DNA of 64,000 nt from Arenibacter amylolyticus (GCF_002150785.1 NZ_MTAZ01000006.1:25747-89746); one strand, 5' to 3'; positions 1 through 7,540 are shown, counted from the stretch's first letter. Program-made: numbers and translations. The notes: generated from the sequence alone by a model not told the origin.

Positions 1-64
1 CTATTACCGCCATGGTAGGACCGCCAACATAACCGGCGCCTATGCAACATATATTCTTTATCAC
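1..64 (-). CDS. UDP-glucose 6-dehydrogenase, N-terminal fragment (runs off window)
   Basis: The first 21 codons read leftward from a GTG at 62-64 and continue past the window edge. They give an N-terminus containing KNICCIGAGYVGGPTMAVI, which is the NAD-binding GxGYVGGP loop of UDP-glucose/UDP-sugar dehydrogenases, of the type shared with eukaryotic enzymes. The family oxidises UDP-glucose to UDP-glucuronate for polysaccharide building. A stop codon lies two codons upstream, so no ATG start is possible and GTG is the only reasonable start. It follows rmlD after a 220-bp gap, in keeping with a nucleotide-sugar locus. The family assignment rests on only 21 residues, but they are very characteristic; the gene symbol is left open (ugd is likely). 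Confidence 0.8.
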   Translation of the reverse strand, partial: MIKNICCIGAGYVGGPTMAVI

Positions 65-284
65 TACCTATTTCTTTTATTCTATATTAATTTTTCGATT
101 ATATATTCATTGATGGGATTAAACTCCACCGTAAAAAAATAACCGATCGGCAAAACTACGATTTTTAATACACTTAATTCCAGTTAATAAGTTTTTAAGC
201 GCTTTATACCATAAAACCAGTGGCTGAATTTCGTTCGTAAACCGATAGTTTACTGGCAGGTGAAAGATTGTGTTACACCTGTAC
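65..284. other. intergenic gap between rmlD and UDP-glucose dehydrogenase
   Basis: An AT-rich 220-bp gap on the 3' side of rmlD. No convincing gene, promoter box or terminator was seen. In one alternative leftward reading frame directly after the rmlD stop there is a stretch resembling the missing RmlD tail (PLVLWYKALKNLL); see the finding on rmlD. Confidence 0.4.
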
Positions 285-1079
285 CTACAGCATCACACTA
301 TATCTTGGCCTTTTAGCAAGAGTTTGATAACTGTTGTCTCTAATGATATTTGTGTTCTCTTTAAGGTTGTATTCCTCTAAGATGCTTATTGCAAAATCGT
401 ACCAACTCATCGCTTTCCCATCGGTGAAATGGTGAAGCCCATAGGCATGGTTATCAGTCGTGATAAGGTTCACAAGAAACTTTGCCAAGTTTTCCGAATT
501 GGTGGGGCAGCCGATTTCTCGGTCCGTGATTCGAAGTGTTTCTCCTTTCTTCGCTTTTTCCAAAATTGTCTTATAAAAGTTCTTTCCGTGAATTTTGTGG
601 TATAACCAAGAGGTACGAACAATAAAATGGTTGCGCCAAGTTCGCTGAAGAATTTGCTCTCCTGCTAATTTAGATTTCCCATACTGGTTAATGGGATTGG
701 TGGAGTCGTGTATGGTATATGGGGAGTCTTTCTCCCCATCAAAAACATAATCCGTGGAAATATGAATTAGGATTACTTGATTTTCCTTACAAGCCAGGGA
801 TAGGTTCTTTACTCCTTCTGCATTGACCTTAAAGGCTATTTCCGGAGTCTTCTCTGCCTGTTCTACATTGGTATAAGCCGCGCAATTAATGCAATAGTCG
901 AATTTCCCCGTTTGGAAGTATTGGTTTACCATCTCAAGATTAGTGATATTCAACTCCTTGGAATCTGCAAAAACAAATTCTAGGTTGCTATTTTGGTCCG
1001 AGATGTCTTGTATGCTGAGACCCAATTGTCCGTTGGCTCCAGTAACTAGGACCCGTTTTATATCTTGAGATCTTTCCAT
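285..1079 (-). CDS. rmlD: dTDP-4-dehydrorhamnose reductase (RmlD), short C-terminus
   Basis: Final step of dTDP-L-rhamnose synthesis: NAD(P)H reduction of dTDP-4-keto-L-rhamnose in the cytoplasm. The Rossmann loop GANGQLG is at residues 14-20, the STDYVFDG motif at about 108-115, and the catalytic YGKSK (Tyr133, Lys137) is present. The start overlaps the end of rmlC by 22 bp, so the two are probably translationally coupled. At 264 residues it is shorter than the usual 280-300: it stops right after RPRYSVML, where family members normally continue for about 25-30 residues with a helix holding a conserved Trp. The active site is complete, so function is plausible, but the end may be frameshifted or truncated. 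Confidence 0.93.
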   Translation of the reverse strand: MERSQDIKRVLVTGANGQLGLSIQDISDQNSNLEFVFADSKELNITNLEMVNQYFQTGKFDYCINCAAYTNVEQAEKTPEIAFKVNAEGVKNLSLACKENQVILIHISTDYVFDGEKDSPYTIHDSTNPINQYGKSKLAGEQILQRTWRNHFIVRTSWLYHKIHGKNFYKTILEKAKKGETLRITDREIGCPTNSENLAKFLVNLITTDNHAYGLHHFTDGKAMSWYDFAISILEEYNLKENTNIIRDNSYQTLAKRPRYSVML

Positions 1080-1603
1080 AAGGGGAGTTCTAAATCTTTT
1101 TCGGAGATTACCAATTGGTTTACTGGGACTTCCCAGTCTATATTTAAATCCGGGTCGTTATATCGTATACCTGCTTCCGATTCTTTGTTGTAAAATGCGT
1201 CACACTTATAGGCAAAAATTACCTGGTCCGTTAAAGCTAAAAATCCGTGAGCCATACCCTTTGGTACAAAAATGCCTTTCCGGTTTTCTGCAGAAATATT
1301 AAGTTTAAAGTGTTGCCCATAGGTAGCACTCCCTTCGCGTAGGTCTACCACCACATCTAAAACCTCGCCCTGTAGTACCTGCACCAATTTAGCCTGTGCA
1401 TACTCGCCTGTTTGAAAATGGAGTCCCCGTAAGACCCCTTTTCTTGAAACTGAGATATTGTCTTGAACGAAATCTACAGAATAGCCAGTAGCTTCCTCGA
1501 AATTCTTTTTGTGATAGGATTCAAAAAATAGGCCTCTATGGTCCTTATGGATTTGAGGCTCTAAAATAAAGCAGCCATTTAATGGGGATTCTGTGATTGT
1601 CAA
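1058..1603 (-). CDS. rmlC: dTDP-4-dehydrorhamnose 3,5-epimerase (RmlC)
   Basis: Third step of dTDP-L-rhamnose synthesis, epimerising C3 and C5 of dTDP-4-keto-6-deoxyglucose. It is 181 residues, the normal length for this cupin enzyme. The catalytic His lies in RGLHFQ (His62), and the conserved Tyr132 is in the FAYKCDAFY segment; the VPKGMAHGF motif is at about 113-121. The ATG is followed directly by the ITESPLNGCFILEP start usual for the family. It is separated from rmlA by 375 bp that hold 8-bp arrays and a REP-like pair, and overlaps rmlD downstream. Confidence 0.96.
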   Translation of the reverse strand: MTITESPLNGCFILEPQIHKDHRGLFFESYHKKNFEEATGYSVDFVQDNISVSRKGVLRGLHFQTGEYAQAKLVQVLQGEVLDVVVDLREGSATYGQHFKLNISAENRKGIFVPKGMAHGFLALTDQVIFAYKCDAFYNKESEAGIRYNDPDLNIDWEVPVNQLVISEKDLELPLWKDLKI

Positions 1604-1613
1604 TGTGTGTGTT

Positions 1614-1653
1614 GTTATCTAGTTATGCTGTTATGGAGTTATGTTGTGATAAT
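1614..1653. repeat. octamer array GTTATnnn, five units
   Basis: Five consecutive 8-bp units in perfect register: four begin GTTAT and the fifth is the variant GTGATAAT. Only the first five bases are conserved; the last three vary. It lies 10 bp upstream of the rmlC start codon, on the transcribed leader of rmlC. Confidence 0.75.
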
Positions 1654-1702
1654 GTTTTCAAGTAAATTACTGTTTTTCAATAAGGGACTTTTTACTTCCT
1701 TT

Positions 1703-1740
1703 TACATCCCCCTTAATCCCCCTTCGAAGGGGGAATTGGT
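1703..1740. repeat. REP-like GC-rich palindrome, copy 1
   Basis: The core CCCCCTTCGAAGGGGG at 1718-1733 is a perfect 16-bp palindrome, preceded by a CATCCCCCTTAAT arm. It is GC-rich in an AT-rich background and matches, in opposite orientation, the element at 1866-1902. Short palindromes of this kind (CCCCCTT-AAGGGGG with a CATCCCCCT tail) are my recollection of a dispersed flavobacterial intergenic repeat; that should be confirmed by a genome-wide search. Confidence 0.65.
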
Positions 1741-1761
1741 TTTAATAATGTTTTGAGCTTC

Positions 1762-1793
1762 ATAATAGCATCATTTCATCACTTCGTAACATG
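1762..1793. repeat. octamer array RTMAYnnn, four units
   Basis: Four 8-bp units in register (ATAATAGC, ATCATTTC, ATCACTTC, GTAACATG), in the orientation opposite to the array at 1614-1653. The two can pair partly as the arms of a long imperfect hairpin that encloses REP-like copy 1. Confidence 0.6.
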
Positions 1794-1865
1794 TGTTGTG
1801 CTGTTATCGAGTTCAATATAGCATCACTTAGATGTCATTCAAATTTGAAATCTTAGTGATTGTCA

Positions 1866-1902
1866 CAATTTACTCCCCCTTTGAAGGGGGCAGGGGGATG
1901 TT
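1866..1902. repeat. REP-like GC-rich palindrome, copy 2 (inverted)
   Basis: The core CCCCCTTTGAAGGGGG at 1875-1890 is a near-perfect palindrome followed by CAGGGGGATG. Its reverse complement corresponds to copy 1 at 1703-1740, so the two form an inverted pair about 160 bp apart, like a REP doublet. A third, truncated copy (TTACTCCCCCTTT) lies at 3544-3556. Confidence 0.65.
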
Positions 1903-1978
1903 ATCCCTGGCATTATTATTAGTTAGCTATCCTATTTCATCTTCTTCATAACAACGTCAATTTCATCGTAACATCCTC

Positions 1979-2842
1979 TCACTCTTTAATAAGCTCCAAT
2001 AAGTGCTTCCCGTATCCGCTTTTTAAAAGGGGTTGTGCCAACTTTTCTAATTCTTCCTTGGAAATATATCCCATGGTATAGGCAACCTCTTCTAGGGCAC
2101 CTATTTTAAGTCCTTGTCGCTCTTCTATTACCTCTACAAACTGACTTGCCTGCATTAATGAGGCAAAGGTACCCGTATCTAACCAAGCGGTTCCGCGATC
2201 CAAAATACTGACTTGCAATTTACCTTTTTCTAAATAGGCTTTATTGATATCGGTTATCTCCAACTCTCCTCTTTTACTGGGTGTAACATTCTTTGCGATG
2301 TTTACCACCTCATTATCGTAGAAGTAAATTCCTGGAACGGCATAGTTGGATTTAGGGTTCTCTGGTTTTTCCTCTATACTAATGGCCCGTCCTTCGACGT
2401 CAAATTCTACTACCCCATAACGTTGTGGGTCTTGTACATGGTAGCCATAAATAATTCCGCCATCGGGATCATTGTTGGCCTGTAATAGTTGGGCCAATCC
2501 CGAGCCATAAAAGATATTGTCCCCTAATATCAACGCCACCTTGTCCTTCCCTATAAATTCTTCTCCAATGATAAAGGCCTCCGCTAAACCGTTGGGATTG
2601 TCTTGGGTAGCATATCTAAAGTCACAGCCTAATTGCGATCCGTCACCCAACAAATTTTGAAAGAGTGCCTTGTCCTGCGGGGTGGTGATTATGAGAATCT
2701 CCCTGATTCCCGCCGACATAAGCGTAGACAAGGGGTAGTAAATCATGGGCTTATCATAAATGGGCATCAGTTGCTTGCTCACCGCCATGGTAATGGGGTA
2801 TAGCCTAGTTCCTGAGCCTCCTGCAAGTACGATTCCTTTCAT
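1979..2842 (-). CDS. rmlA: glucose-1-phosphate thymidylyltransferase (RmlA)
   Basis: First step of dTDP-L-rhamnose synthesis: glucose-1-phosphate plus dTTP gives dTDP-glucose and pyrophosphate. The nucleotide-binding signature GGSGTRLYP is at residues 8-16, followed by the highly conserved [17 protein letters not shown] stretch; GDNIFYG and EEKP motifs follow. The length of 287 residues is typical. The start is the ATG immediately before KGIVLAGG. The leader upstream consists of octamer repeats that begin 7 bp from the start codon, and it is separated from rmlB by the four-helix-bundle ORF. Confidence 0.97.
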   Translation of the reverse strand: MKGIVLAGGSGTRLYPITMAVSKQLMPIYDKPMIYYPLSTLMSAGIREILIITTPQDKALFQNLLGDGSQLGCDFRYATQDNPNGLAEAFIIGEEFIGKDKVALILGDNIFYGSGLAQLLQANNDPDGGIIYGYHVQDPQRYGVVEFDVEGRAISIEEKPENPKSNYAVPGIYFYDNEVVNIAKNVTPSKRGELEITDINKAYLEKGKLQVSILDRGTAWLDTGTFASLMQASQFVEVIEERQGLKIGALEEVAYTMGYISKEELEKLAQPLLKSGYGKHLLELIKE

Positions 2843-2848
2843 GGTGGT

Positions 2849-2896
2849 GTTATATTGTTATCAAGTTATCATGTTACGGAGTTATCAAGTTATATT
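2849..2896. repeat. octamer array GTTAYnnn, six units
   Basis: Six 8-bp units in perfect register, each starting GTTAT or GTTAC with three variable bases. It sits directly upstream of rmlA and is the left arm of an imperfect inverted repeat whose right arm is 2908-2939. Confidence 0.8.
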
Positions 2897-2907
2897 TCGC
2901 CTTCTTC

Positions 2908-2939
2908 ATAACAGCTTAACTTCATCACTTCGTAACTTG
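2908..2939. repeat. octamer array RTMACnnn, four units
   Basis: Four units in register (consensus ATAACnnC with variants TTAAC, ATCAC, GTAAC). Opposite orientation to 2849-2896, from which it is separated by 11 bp; together they could fold as a hairpin in the transcript between the four-helix-bundle ORF and rmlA. Confidence 0.75.
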
Positions 2940-2948
2940 GATCATATT

Positions 2949-3034
2949 GTTATCCAGTTATGGTGTTATGTTGTGAAGATGCATTCTTAAAGTTTCTTCA
3001 TCATAACTGTGTAACTAGGTCACTTTTTAACTAG
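2949..3034. repeat. second octamer inverted pair beside the four-helix-bundle ORF
   Basis: Three GTTATnnn units plus a variant occupy 2949-2980, and four RTMACnnn units (ATAACTGT, GTAACTAG, GTCACTTT, TTAACTAG) occupy 3003-3034. Again the first set is the reverse-complement orientation of the second, with 22 bp between. The array ends 17 bp before the stop codon side of the four-helix-bundle ORF. Confidence 0.75.
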
Positions 3035-3051
3035 GTTAATTAACTGTAAAC

Positions 3052-3462
3052 TTAAGCATTCAAACTCTTTATTAATTTTGTTAGCATTCGTCTTATATAA
3101 ATGATTTTTTCATTAACCGCTGTATTAGTGGTACTATAGTTTAACCTATAAGCAATTTCCAATTGTGTTTCTACTTCCGCCAAAGACCCAAGGGCTATAT
3201 ACAAAAACCTAGTAAATTCTTTACGTCCTTTCCTACCCGCTCCTTCGGCAATATTTGATGGTATAGATATACAACTTCGACGTATTTGACTTGTGAGTCC
3301 AAATTGCTCCTCTTTGGGGAATGATTTAGATAGGTCATAAACCTCAATCACCAGATCCATAGATTCCTGCCATACCTTTAAATCTTTGTGAGATTTTATT
3401 TCCAAATTAATGTTGTTGTCTTGTTTAATGTTGTCTTTTTCAAAACAACGTAACTTTATCAC
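3052..3462 (-). CDS. four-helix-bundle protein of the S23/Avd type
   Basis: The family (free-standing relatives of the protein encoded in 23S rRNA intervening sequences and of Avd of diversity-generating retroelements) has no settled function. Recognition rests on LKVWQESMDLVIEVYDLSKSFPKEEQFGLTSQIRRSC-like order: the segments LKVWQESMDLVIEVY, GLTSQIRRS, SNIAEGAGRKG and FLYIALGSLAEVETQL are the four helices with their signature. The open frame begins with GTG at 3462, but its first codons lie within an octamer array and no ATG precedes the domain. A TTG at 3403-3405 would give 117 residues, the usual length, and may be the true start. It splits rmlB from rmlA and is bracketed by octamer arrays. 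Confidence 0.85.
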   Translation of the reverse strand: MIKLRCFEKDNIKQDNNINLEIKSHKDLKVWQESMDLVIEVYDLSKSFPKEEQFGLTSQIRRSCISIPSNIAEGAGRKGRKEFTRFLYIALGSLAEVETQLEIAYRLNYSTTNTAVNEKIIYIRRMLTKLIKSLNA

Positions 3463-3505
3463 TAGGTTATCCGATTATCGAGTTATCTTGTGGTGATGTT
3501 ATCGA
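3450..3505. repeat. octamer array at the 5' end of the four-helix-bundle ORF
   Basis: Seven 8-bp units in continuous register: two RTMACnnn units (3450-3465), then five of the GTTATnnn type with variants. The orientation switches inside the array without losing the 8-bp phase. It overlaps the first codons of the longest reading frame of the four-helix-bundle ORF. Confidence 0.7.
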
Positions 3506-3543
3506 GTTAAGTTTATTATCAGTCTCTCATATTCAATTGTAAA

Positions 3544-3556
3544 TTACTCCCCCTTT
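3544..3556. repeat. truncated REP-like fragment
   Basis: TTACTCCCCCTTT matches the first 13 bases of REP-like copy 2 (1870-1882), including the AATT-rich flank before it, and is then cut off and replaced by octamer repeats. This suggests past recombination between repeat tracts. Confidence 0.45.
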
Positions 3557-3560
3557 CATC

Positions 3561-3640
3561 ATAACTTCATAACATGATAACTCCATCACTTCATAACTGC
3601 GTAACTTCATAACAGCATAACAACGTAACTCCATCACTTT
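3561..3640. repeat. octamer array RTMACnnn, ten units in perfect register
   Basis: The best array of the window: ten uninterrupted 8-bp units from 3561 to 3640, consensus ATAACTnC with A/G at position 1 and A/C at position 3. The last unit overlaps the TAA of rmlB (3639-3641). The opposite-orientation units at 3466-3505 form the other arm, with about 55 bp between. It is the 3' boundary of rmlB and the 5' boundary of the four-helix-bundle ORF. Confidence 0.88.
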
Positions 3641-4682
3641 ATTTATACTGCCTCTCATAATACTCCCGATAATCCCCGGAAGTAACACGTGCCAACCACT
3701 CTTCATTTTTCAAATACCAGTCAATGGTCTTGGCCAATCCTTCCTCAAAAGTCACCGATGGCTTCCAGCCCAATTCTTTATGGATTTTGGTTGAGTCAAT
3801 CGCATATCTGAGGTCGTGCCCAGGTCGGTCCTTGACGTAGGTGATCAGTTTTTCGCTATCTCCCGTCGGTCTTCCCAGCTTTTCATCCATTTGCTGGCAC
3901 AATAATTTTACCAGGTTGAGGTTGGTCCACTCGTTAAAGCCGCCTATATTGTAAGTTTCCGCATTCTTTCCTTTATGATACACAAGGTCTATTGCCCTTG
4001 CGTGATCTTTTACATACAGCCAATCCCGAGTGTAATTCCCATCGCCGTAAACAGGCAGGGGCTGTTTCTGAATGATATTGTTGATAAATAGGGGAATTAA
4101 TTTCTCCGGAAAATGATTGGGCCCGTAATTATTGGAGCAATTGCTGATTACATAGGGCATGCCATAGGTTTCCCCATAGGCCCTTACAAAATGATCGGAG
4201 CTTGCCTTGGAGGCAGAATAGGGAGAATTGGGGTCGTAGGGGGTGGTTTCGGTAAATAACCCTGTTTTTCCCAAGGAGCCGTATACTTCATCTGTACTGA
4301 CGTGATAAAATCGCTTTCCCTCAAAATTATCTTGCCAAAGGGATTTAAAGGCGTTTAAAAGATGTACGGTACCCATCACATTGGTTTTTACAAAGGCCAT
4401 GGGATCGGTTATAGACCGATCTACATGGGATTCTGCTGCCAAATGGATTACCCCATCAAATTGGTGTTCTTGGAAAAGGGCATCTATAAAATCGGCCTCC
4501 GTAATATCCCCTTTAATAAAGGTATAGTTGGAGGCCGATTCCACATCGGTTAAATTTTCAAGATTCCCGGCATAGGTCAAAGCATCCAAATTATAGATGT
4601 GGTAGTTTGGATAGGTAGTTACCAATCTCCTCACCACATGGGAGCCTATAAATCCCGCTCCTCCTGTAATCAAGATGTTCAT
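3639..4682 (-). CDS. rmlB: dTDP-glucose 4,6-dehydratase (RmlB)
   Basis: Second step of dTDP-L-rhamnose synthesis, an NAD-dependent dehydration to dTDP-4-keto-6-deoxyglucose. The extended SDR features are all present: GGAGFIG at residues 7-13, HLAAESHVDRS, the catalytic STDEVYG triad segment, YSASKASSDH (Tyr and Lys), and SNCSNNYGPNHFPEKLIP. The length of 347 residues is typical. It lies 92 bp downstream of the Wzz-like gene, and an octamer array begins exactly at its stop codon. Confidence 0.97.
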   Translation of the reverse strand: MNILITGGAGFIGSHVVRRLVTTYPNYHIYNLDALTYAGNLENLTDVESASNYTFIKGDITEADFIDALFQEHQFDGVIHLAAESHVDRSITDPMAFVKTNVMGTVHLLNAFKSLWQDNFEGKRFYHVSTDEVYGSLGKTGLFTETTPYDPNSPYSASKASSDHFVRAYGETYGMPYVISNCSNNYGPNHFPEKLIPLFINNIIQKQPLPVYGDGNYTRDWLYVKDHARAIDLVYHKGKNAETYNIGGFNEWTNLNLVKLLCQQMDEKLGRPTGDSEKLITYVKDRPGHDLRYAIDSTKIHKELGWKPSVTFEEGLAKTIDWYLKNEEWLARVTSGDYREYYERQYK

Positions 4683-4774
4683 CTGCTTTATTGTTATCTG
4701 GTTTATGTTCTCAAGCCGGCTGCCTAGCCCGTGTTAACCGATTCAATTGCAGCCGATTAATTCCCTGCTAATTC

Positions 4775-5848
4775 TTATACCCGACTCTCTGTTTCTTTCT
4801 TTTGATAATGATTTAAATAGGTGTTTAACTCCATCAAACCTAACAAAAGAAGGGTTAGTCCTATAAAACCAAGGGGTATCCAAAATTTATAGGAGTTTAA
4901 AACCCCTTTTACCTCTACCCCCGTTCTTGGGAAAGCAGAAATTACGTTTAGGATACTGGATTTGTTGGCGCGTTCGGTATTTAATAACACCAAATTCTCT
5001 TTTAATCGCTCTACCTCATTGATTAAGGCCAGTTCCTTGTTTTCCTTTCCTTCTCCTTGGCCTAGGCTGATACTGGTCCCCTGCATGGGTTTTTCAGCCT
5101 CCTTTATCATTACGCGCTTGTACAAATACTGTAAGGAGTCTACTTCCATCAACTGTTTCTTATATAGACTGTCCTGTAGGCTTATATTGAGATCGCTAAT
5201 GTTCTGTTGTAGCTTAAAATACTCATTTCTAGAAATGGAATTTATGATGGAAGGCTGTATTTTCTTGGCCACACTATTGTTGGTGGCTGTTACCGAAATC
5301 GTATGGAAGCGGGCATCAAAGGAATTGAAGTTCTTTAAATACTTATCTATATCGATGGCCTTTTTGGTGGTAGAATCCAGGCTTCGTACAAACTTATCGA
5401 ACAGGGCTATCTTTTGGTTGTCATCCGAATAGGAGTCCACGTCAAACTTCTTAATATCAGCTGCTTCCTGTACGGAAATATTCAAGGCTTCCGCCAAGGC
5501 GACGGAATCTTGTGCTTCGGCCAATTCATTATAGAAATTAATGTTGTTGTACAATTGTTGTACACTGTTAAAATTAGGCTCTACCACCATGGTGGAAACG
5601 TATTTTGGGGTCTTGGTCATATCCAAGTAAATCCCTATGGCCAAGCCAATAACAGCAGCAATAGTAAATTTCAAGAAATGCCTTTGTAAGAAAAGCAGGA
5701 ATAATATAATAACGTGAAAAATACCCTTAAATATATTCCCTATAAAGCGGAAGAATTTTTTAAAGGCATTGCCAATTAATTGGAACAGTTGTCCCAGATC
5801 AATTTCCTCCGAAGATGCGCTGTTGGGTGTTTGTGGTTTATCGGACAT
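4775..5848 (-). CDS. Wzz-like chain-length determinant / polysaccharide co-polymerase
   Basis: An inner-membrane protein expected to set the length of O-chain or exported polysaccharide. It has a soluble N-terminus, hydrophobic segments at about residues 42-76 (ending in FTIAAVIGLAIGIYLDM), a long predicted periplasmic part rich in coiled-coil-like sequence, and a second membrane segment near 325-345 (IPLGFIGLTLLLLGLMEL), which is the two-membrane-helix plan of Wzz proteins. There is no C-terminal tyrosine-kinase domain. It is placed between a DUF6909-like gene (6 bp away) and rmlB, consistent with a polysaccharide role. The family call rests on topology and context. Confidence 0.75.
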   Translation of the reverse strand: MSDKPQTPNSASSEEIDLGQLFQLIGNAFKKFFRFIGNIFKGIFHVIILFLLFLQRHFLKFTIAAVIGLAIGIYLDMTKTPKYVSTMVVEPNFNSVQQLYNNINFYNELAEAQDSVALAEALNISVQEAADIKKFDVDSYSDDNQKIALFDKFVRSLDSTTKKAIDIDKYLKNFNSFDARFHTISVTATNNSVAKKIQPSIINSISRNEYFKLQQNISDLNISLQDSLYKKQLMEVDSLQYLYKRVMIKEAEKPMQGTSISLGQGEGKENKELALINEVERLKENLVLLNTERANKSSILNVISAFPRTGVEVKGVLNSYKFWIPLGFIGLTLLLLGLMELNTYLNHYQKKETESRV

Positions 5849-5854
5849 ATAAAC

Positions 5855-7540
5855 TTAAGAATTAAATATTTGTGTTAGAATTTTGTCGGTAATCAAATAA
5901 GTAGGTTTTACCCCAGTAGTCCCCAAGCCGCCAGAAGCCAAGGTGCTTCCTGTTTCCAAGGGATTATCCGAAGCGTAATAGGCGTACCGCACCTTTACAT
6001 CTTCCCGAATGCTCTTTCGTATCTTGGAGGCAGATTGTATGGCCTTTTGGTAGTGCACGCCTTCCATTTCCAGGCCAATGACCCTCCAGGTAGACTCATG
6101 GAAGTATTTTAGAATATCCTTATTTTGCAAGGAGGTTCCTAATACGGTCACCATGGTGCCCTCCTGTACTTTTAACCCATTTCCTTCAAAGTCGGACTTA
6201 CTCAATTCGTTTTTAAAAGGGTAATTGTCCGAACTTCCTTCAAAGATATGGGCAAATGGTATCATGATATCCCCTTTACCGCCATCTAGTATTCCGGCCT
6301 TCCCCATGATGGAGACGGAATCGACATTTAAAAATACCTCTTGGTCTTTATCTATTTTATAAGGCTTTAATAGCTCGTCTATGGTTTCATAGGCTTGTTC
6401 TCCAAAGGCGTAATCCATCACAAAAAGTACGGGGATGTCCTTTTCGGCCGTTTTCTTTAGCTCATAGCAACAGGCGCCTTTAACCAACTTGGCCAGATCA
6501 AAGATCTGAACGTCTATATTGGTCCCAGAAACATCATCTATGGCGATCATACCGTTCTTTTTGGCCAAGGCGGTAACCTTATTCCTTAATCTGGAGTTTT
6601 CCGTTTTGCTCAAGGCCTCAAAAATGGTGAGGTCATCGCTGTTGGCAAATTCCTTGGATAATGCCTTTTTAGCAAACAGGGAATTCATAACACTGTGCAT
6701 ATTGGCGCTTATTATATGGATAGGGCGTTCTAACAGATTGTGCTCGCGCATTGTTTTCTTAATCGTATTGGCCCAGCGTTCCCCATGAATGTGGTGGCCC
6801 AAGCGCTCTCGCAACATGGGGCTAAAGGTAATGGCGCGTTTATTTCCAGTAGTTTCTTCCTCTATGGCCAATTTCCCTAACCAATAGACAATTTTTAAGA
6901 ATCGCTCCGGCTCCTTTTCCGTAGAGAGCATTTTATGGATGGCCATGACTTCTATAAACGGTCTGCCCATCACATTGGCTGCATGGGTCAATGCCACTTC
7001 CCGTTCCCGCTGGCTCAACTCCTCTTCTTTTAGTGCTGCTTCCTCCAATTTTACCCAATCGCGGATGGTTTTATCCGAATCGTCAATTAAGGCACGTTTG
7101 CTTATTTTTTCGGACTCTATAAAGAGAAAGGTAAGGTGGGTAAGGATGTCGTAAATGTCCGACCGGCCCCGGGTAATCTCAATATTCATCTGCTCATCGT
7201 CTATACGGTAGCAGTTTCTTCGTCGCTTGGGCGGAATGATAGGTTTAAATTGGGAGCTGGAATACCCCTCGTCCGATGTTAAGTTAATGTACCGGCACTG
7301 CTCAATACCCTCGGGCAAGCGCTCCAGTACATAAATAAGTCCATTTAACTCCGACTTTTCCTCGGCAATGGAACCGTAGATCTCCGGTCTTAATTGTAAA
7401 AGGGATTGCCTAAGGGCAGCACCTGATACTCCCGAAGGCTTATAGAATCCACGATTGAACAAATGACGCATGGTAATGTACAGGCGTTCAATGGCATTCG
7501 TAGACTCTTGGGCTTTAGTGGTGTTGGTGTAATTATTCAT
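5855..7540 (-). CDS. DUF6909-like protein with nucleoside-phosphorylase-like C-terminus
   Basis: A 561-residue soluble protein that I recognise as the Bacteroidota family DUF6909, of unknown function. The first half is helical and charged. Toward the C-terminus there are motifs LEMEGVHYQKAI (EMEG at 491-494) and, about 25 residues later, VRYAYYASDNPLETGS. An EMEG followed by an R...SD motif is the active-site arrangement of the purine nucleoside phosphorylase/MTA nucleosidase superfamily. That resemblance is my inference. It is the first gene after the promoter box at 7555-7562 and is only 6 bp from the Wzz-like gene, so it leads the polysaccharide operon. Confidence 0.75.
   Translation of the reverse strand: MNNYTNTTKAQESTNAIERLYITMRHLFNRGFYKPSGVSGAALRQSLLQLRPEIYGSIAEEKSELNGLIYVLERLPEGIEQCRYINLTSDEGYSSSQFKPIIPPKRRRNCYRIDDEQMNIEITRGRSDIYDILTHLTFLFIESEKISKRALIDDSDKTIRDWVKLEEAALKEEELSQREREVALTHAANVMGRPFIEVMAIHKMLSTEKEPERFLKIVYWLGKLAIEEETTGNKRAITFSPMLRERLGHHIHGERWANTIKKTMREHNLLERPIHIISANMHSVMNSLFAKKALSKEFANSDDLTIFEALSKTENSRLRNKVTALAKKNGMIAIDDVSGTNIDVQIFDLAKLVKGACCYELKKTAEKDIPVLFVMDYAFGEQAYETIDELLKPYKIDKDQEVFLNVDSVSIMGKAGILDGGKGDIMIPFAHIFEGSSDNYPFKNELSKSDFEGNGLKVQEGTMVTVLGTSLQNKDILKYFHESTWRVIGLEMEGVHYQKAIQSASKIRKSIREDVKVRYAYYASDNPLETGSTLASGGLGTTGVKPTYLITDKILTQIFNS

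Larger units (their letters stand above)
1604..1978. other. 375-bp rmlA-rmlC gap with octamer arrays and an inverted REP-like pair
   Basis: No gene is visible. The gap contains a GTTATnnn octamer array next to rmlC, two GC-rich palindromes of near-identical sequence in opposite orientation, RTMACnnn octamers between and after them, and a short octamer remnant next to rmlA. These are annotated separately. The gap lies inside what looks like one operon, so it would be transcribed and could form extended hairpins. Confidence 0.6.

Noticed and set aside
3052..3462. Diversity-generating retroelement, because the four-helix-bundle ORF resembles Avd
   Set aside because: No reverse transcriptase, template repeat or variable repeat was found in the window, so the ORF is only a free-standing relative.
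3052..3462. 23S rRNA intervening sequence
   Set aside because: The S23-type ORF is within a polysaccharide operon; there is no rRNA sequence nearby.
2849..3640. CRISPR array
   Set aside because: Units are 8 bp, degenerate, without spacers of uniform length; no cas genes are present.
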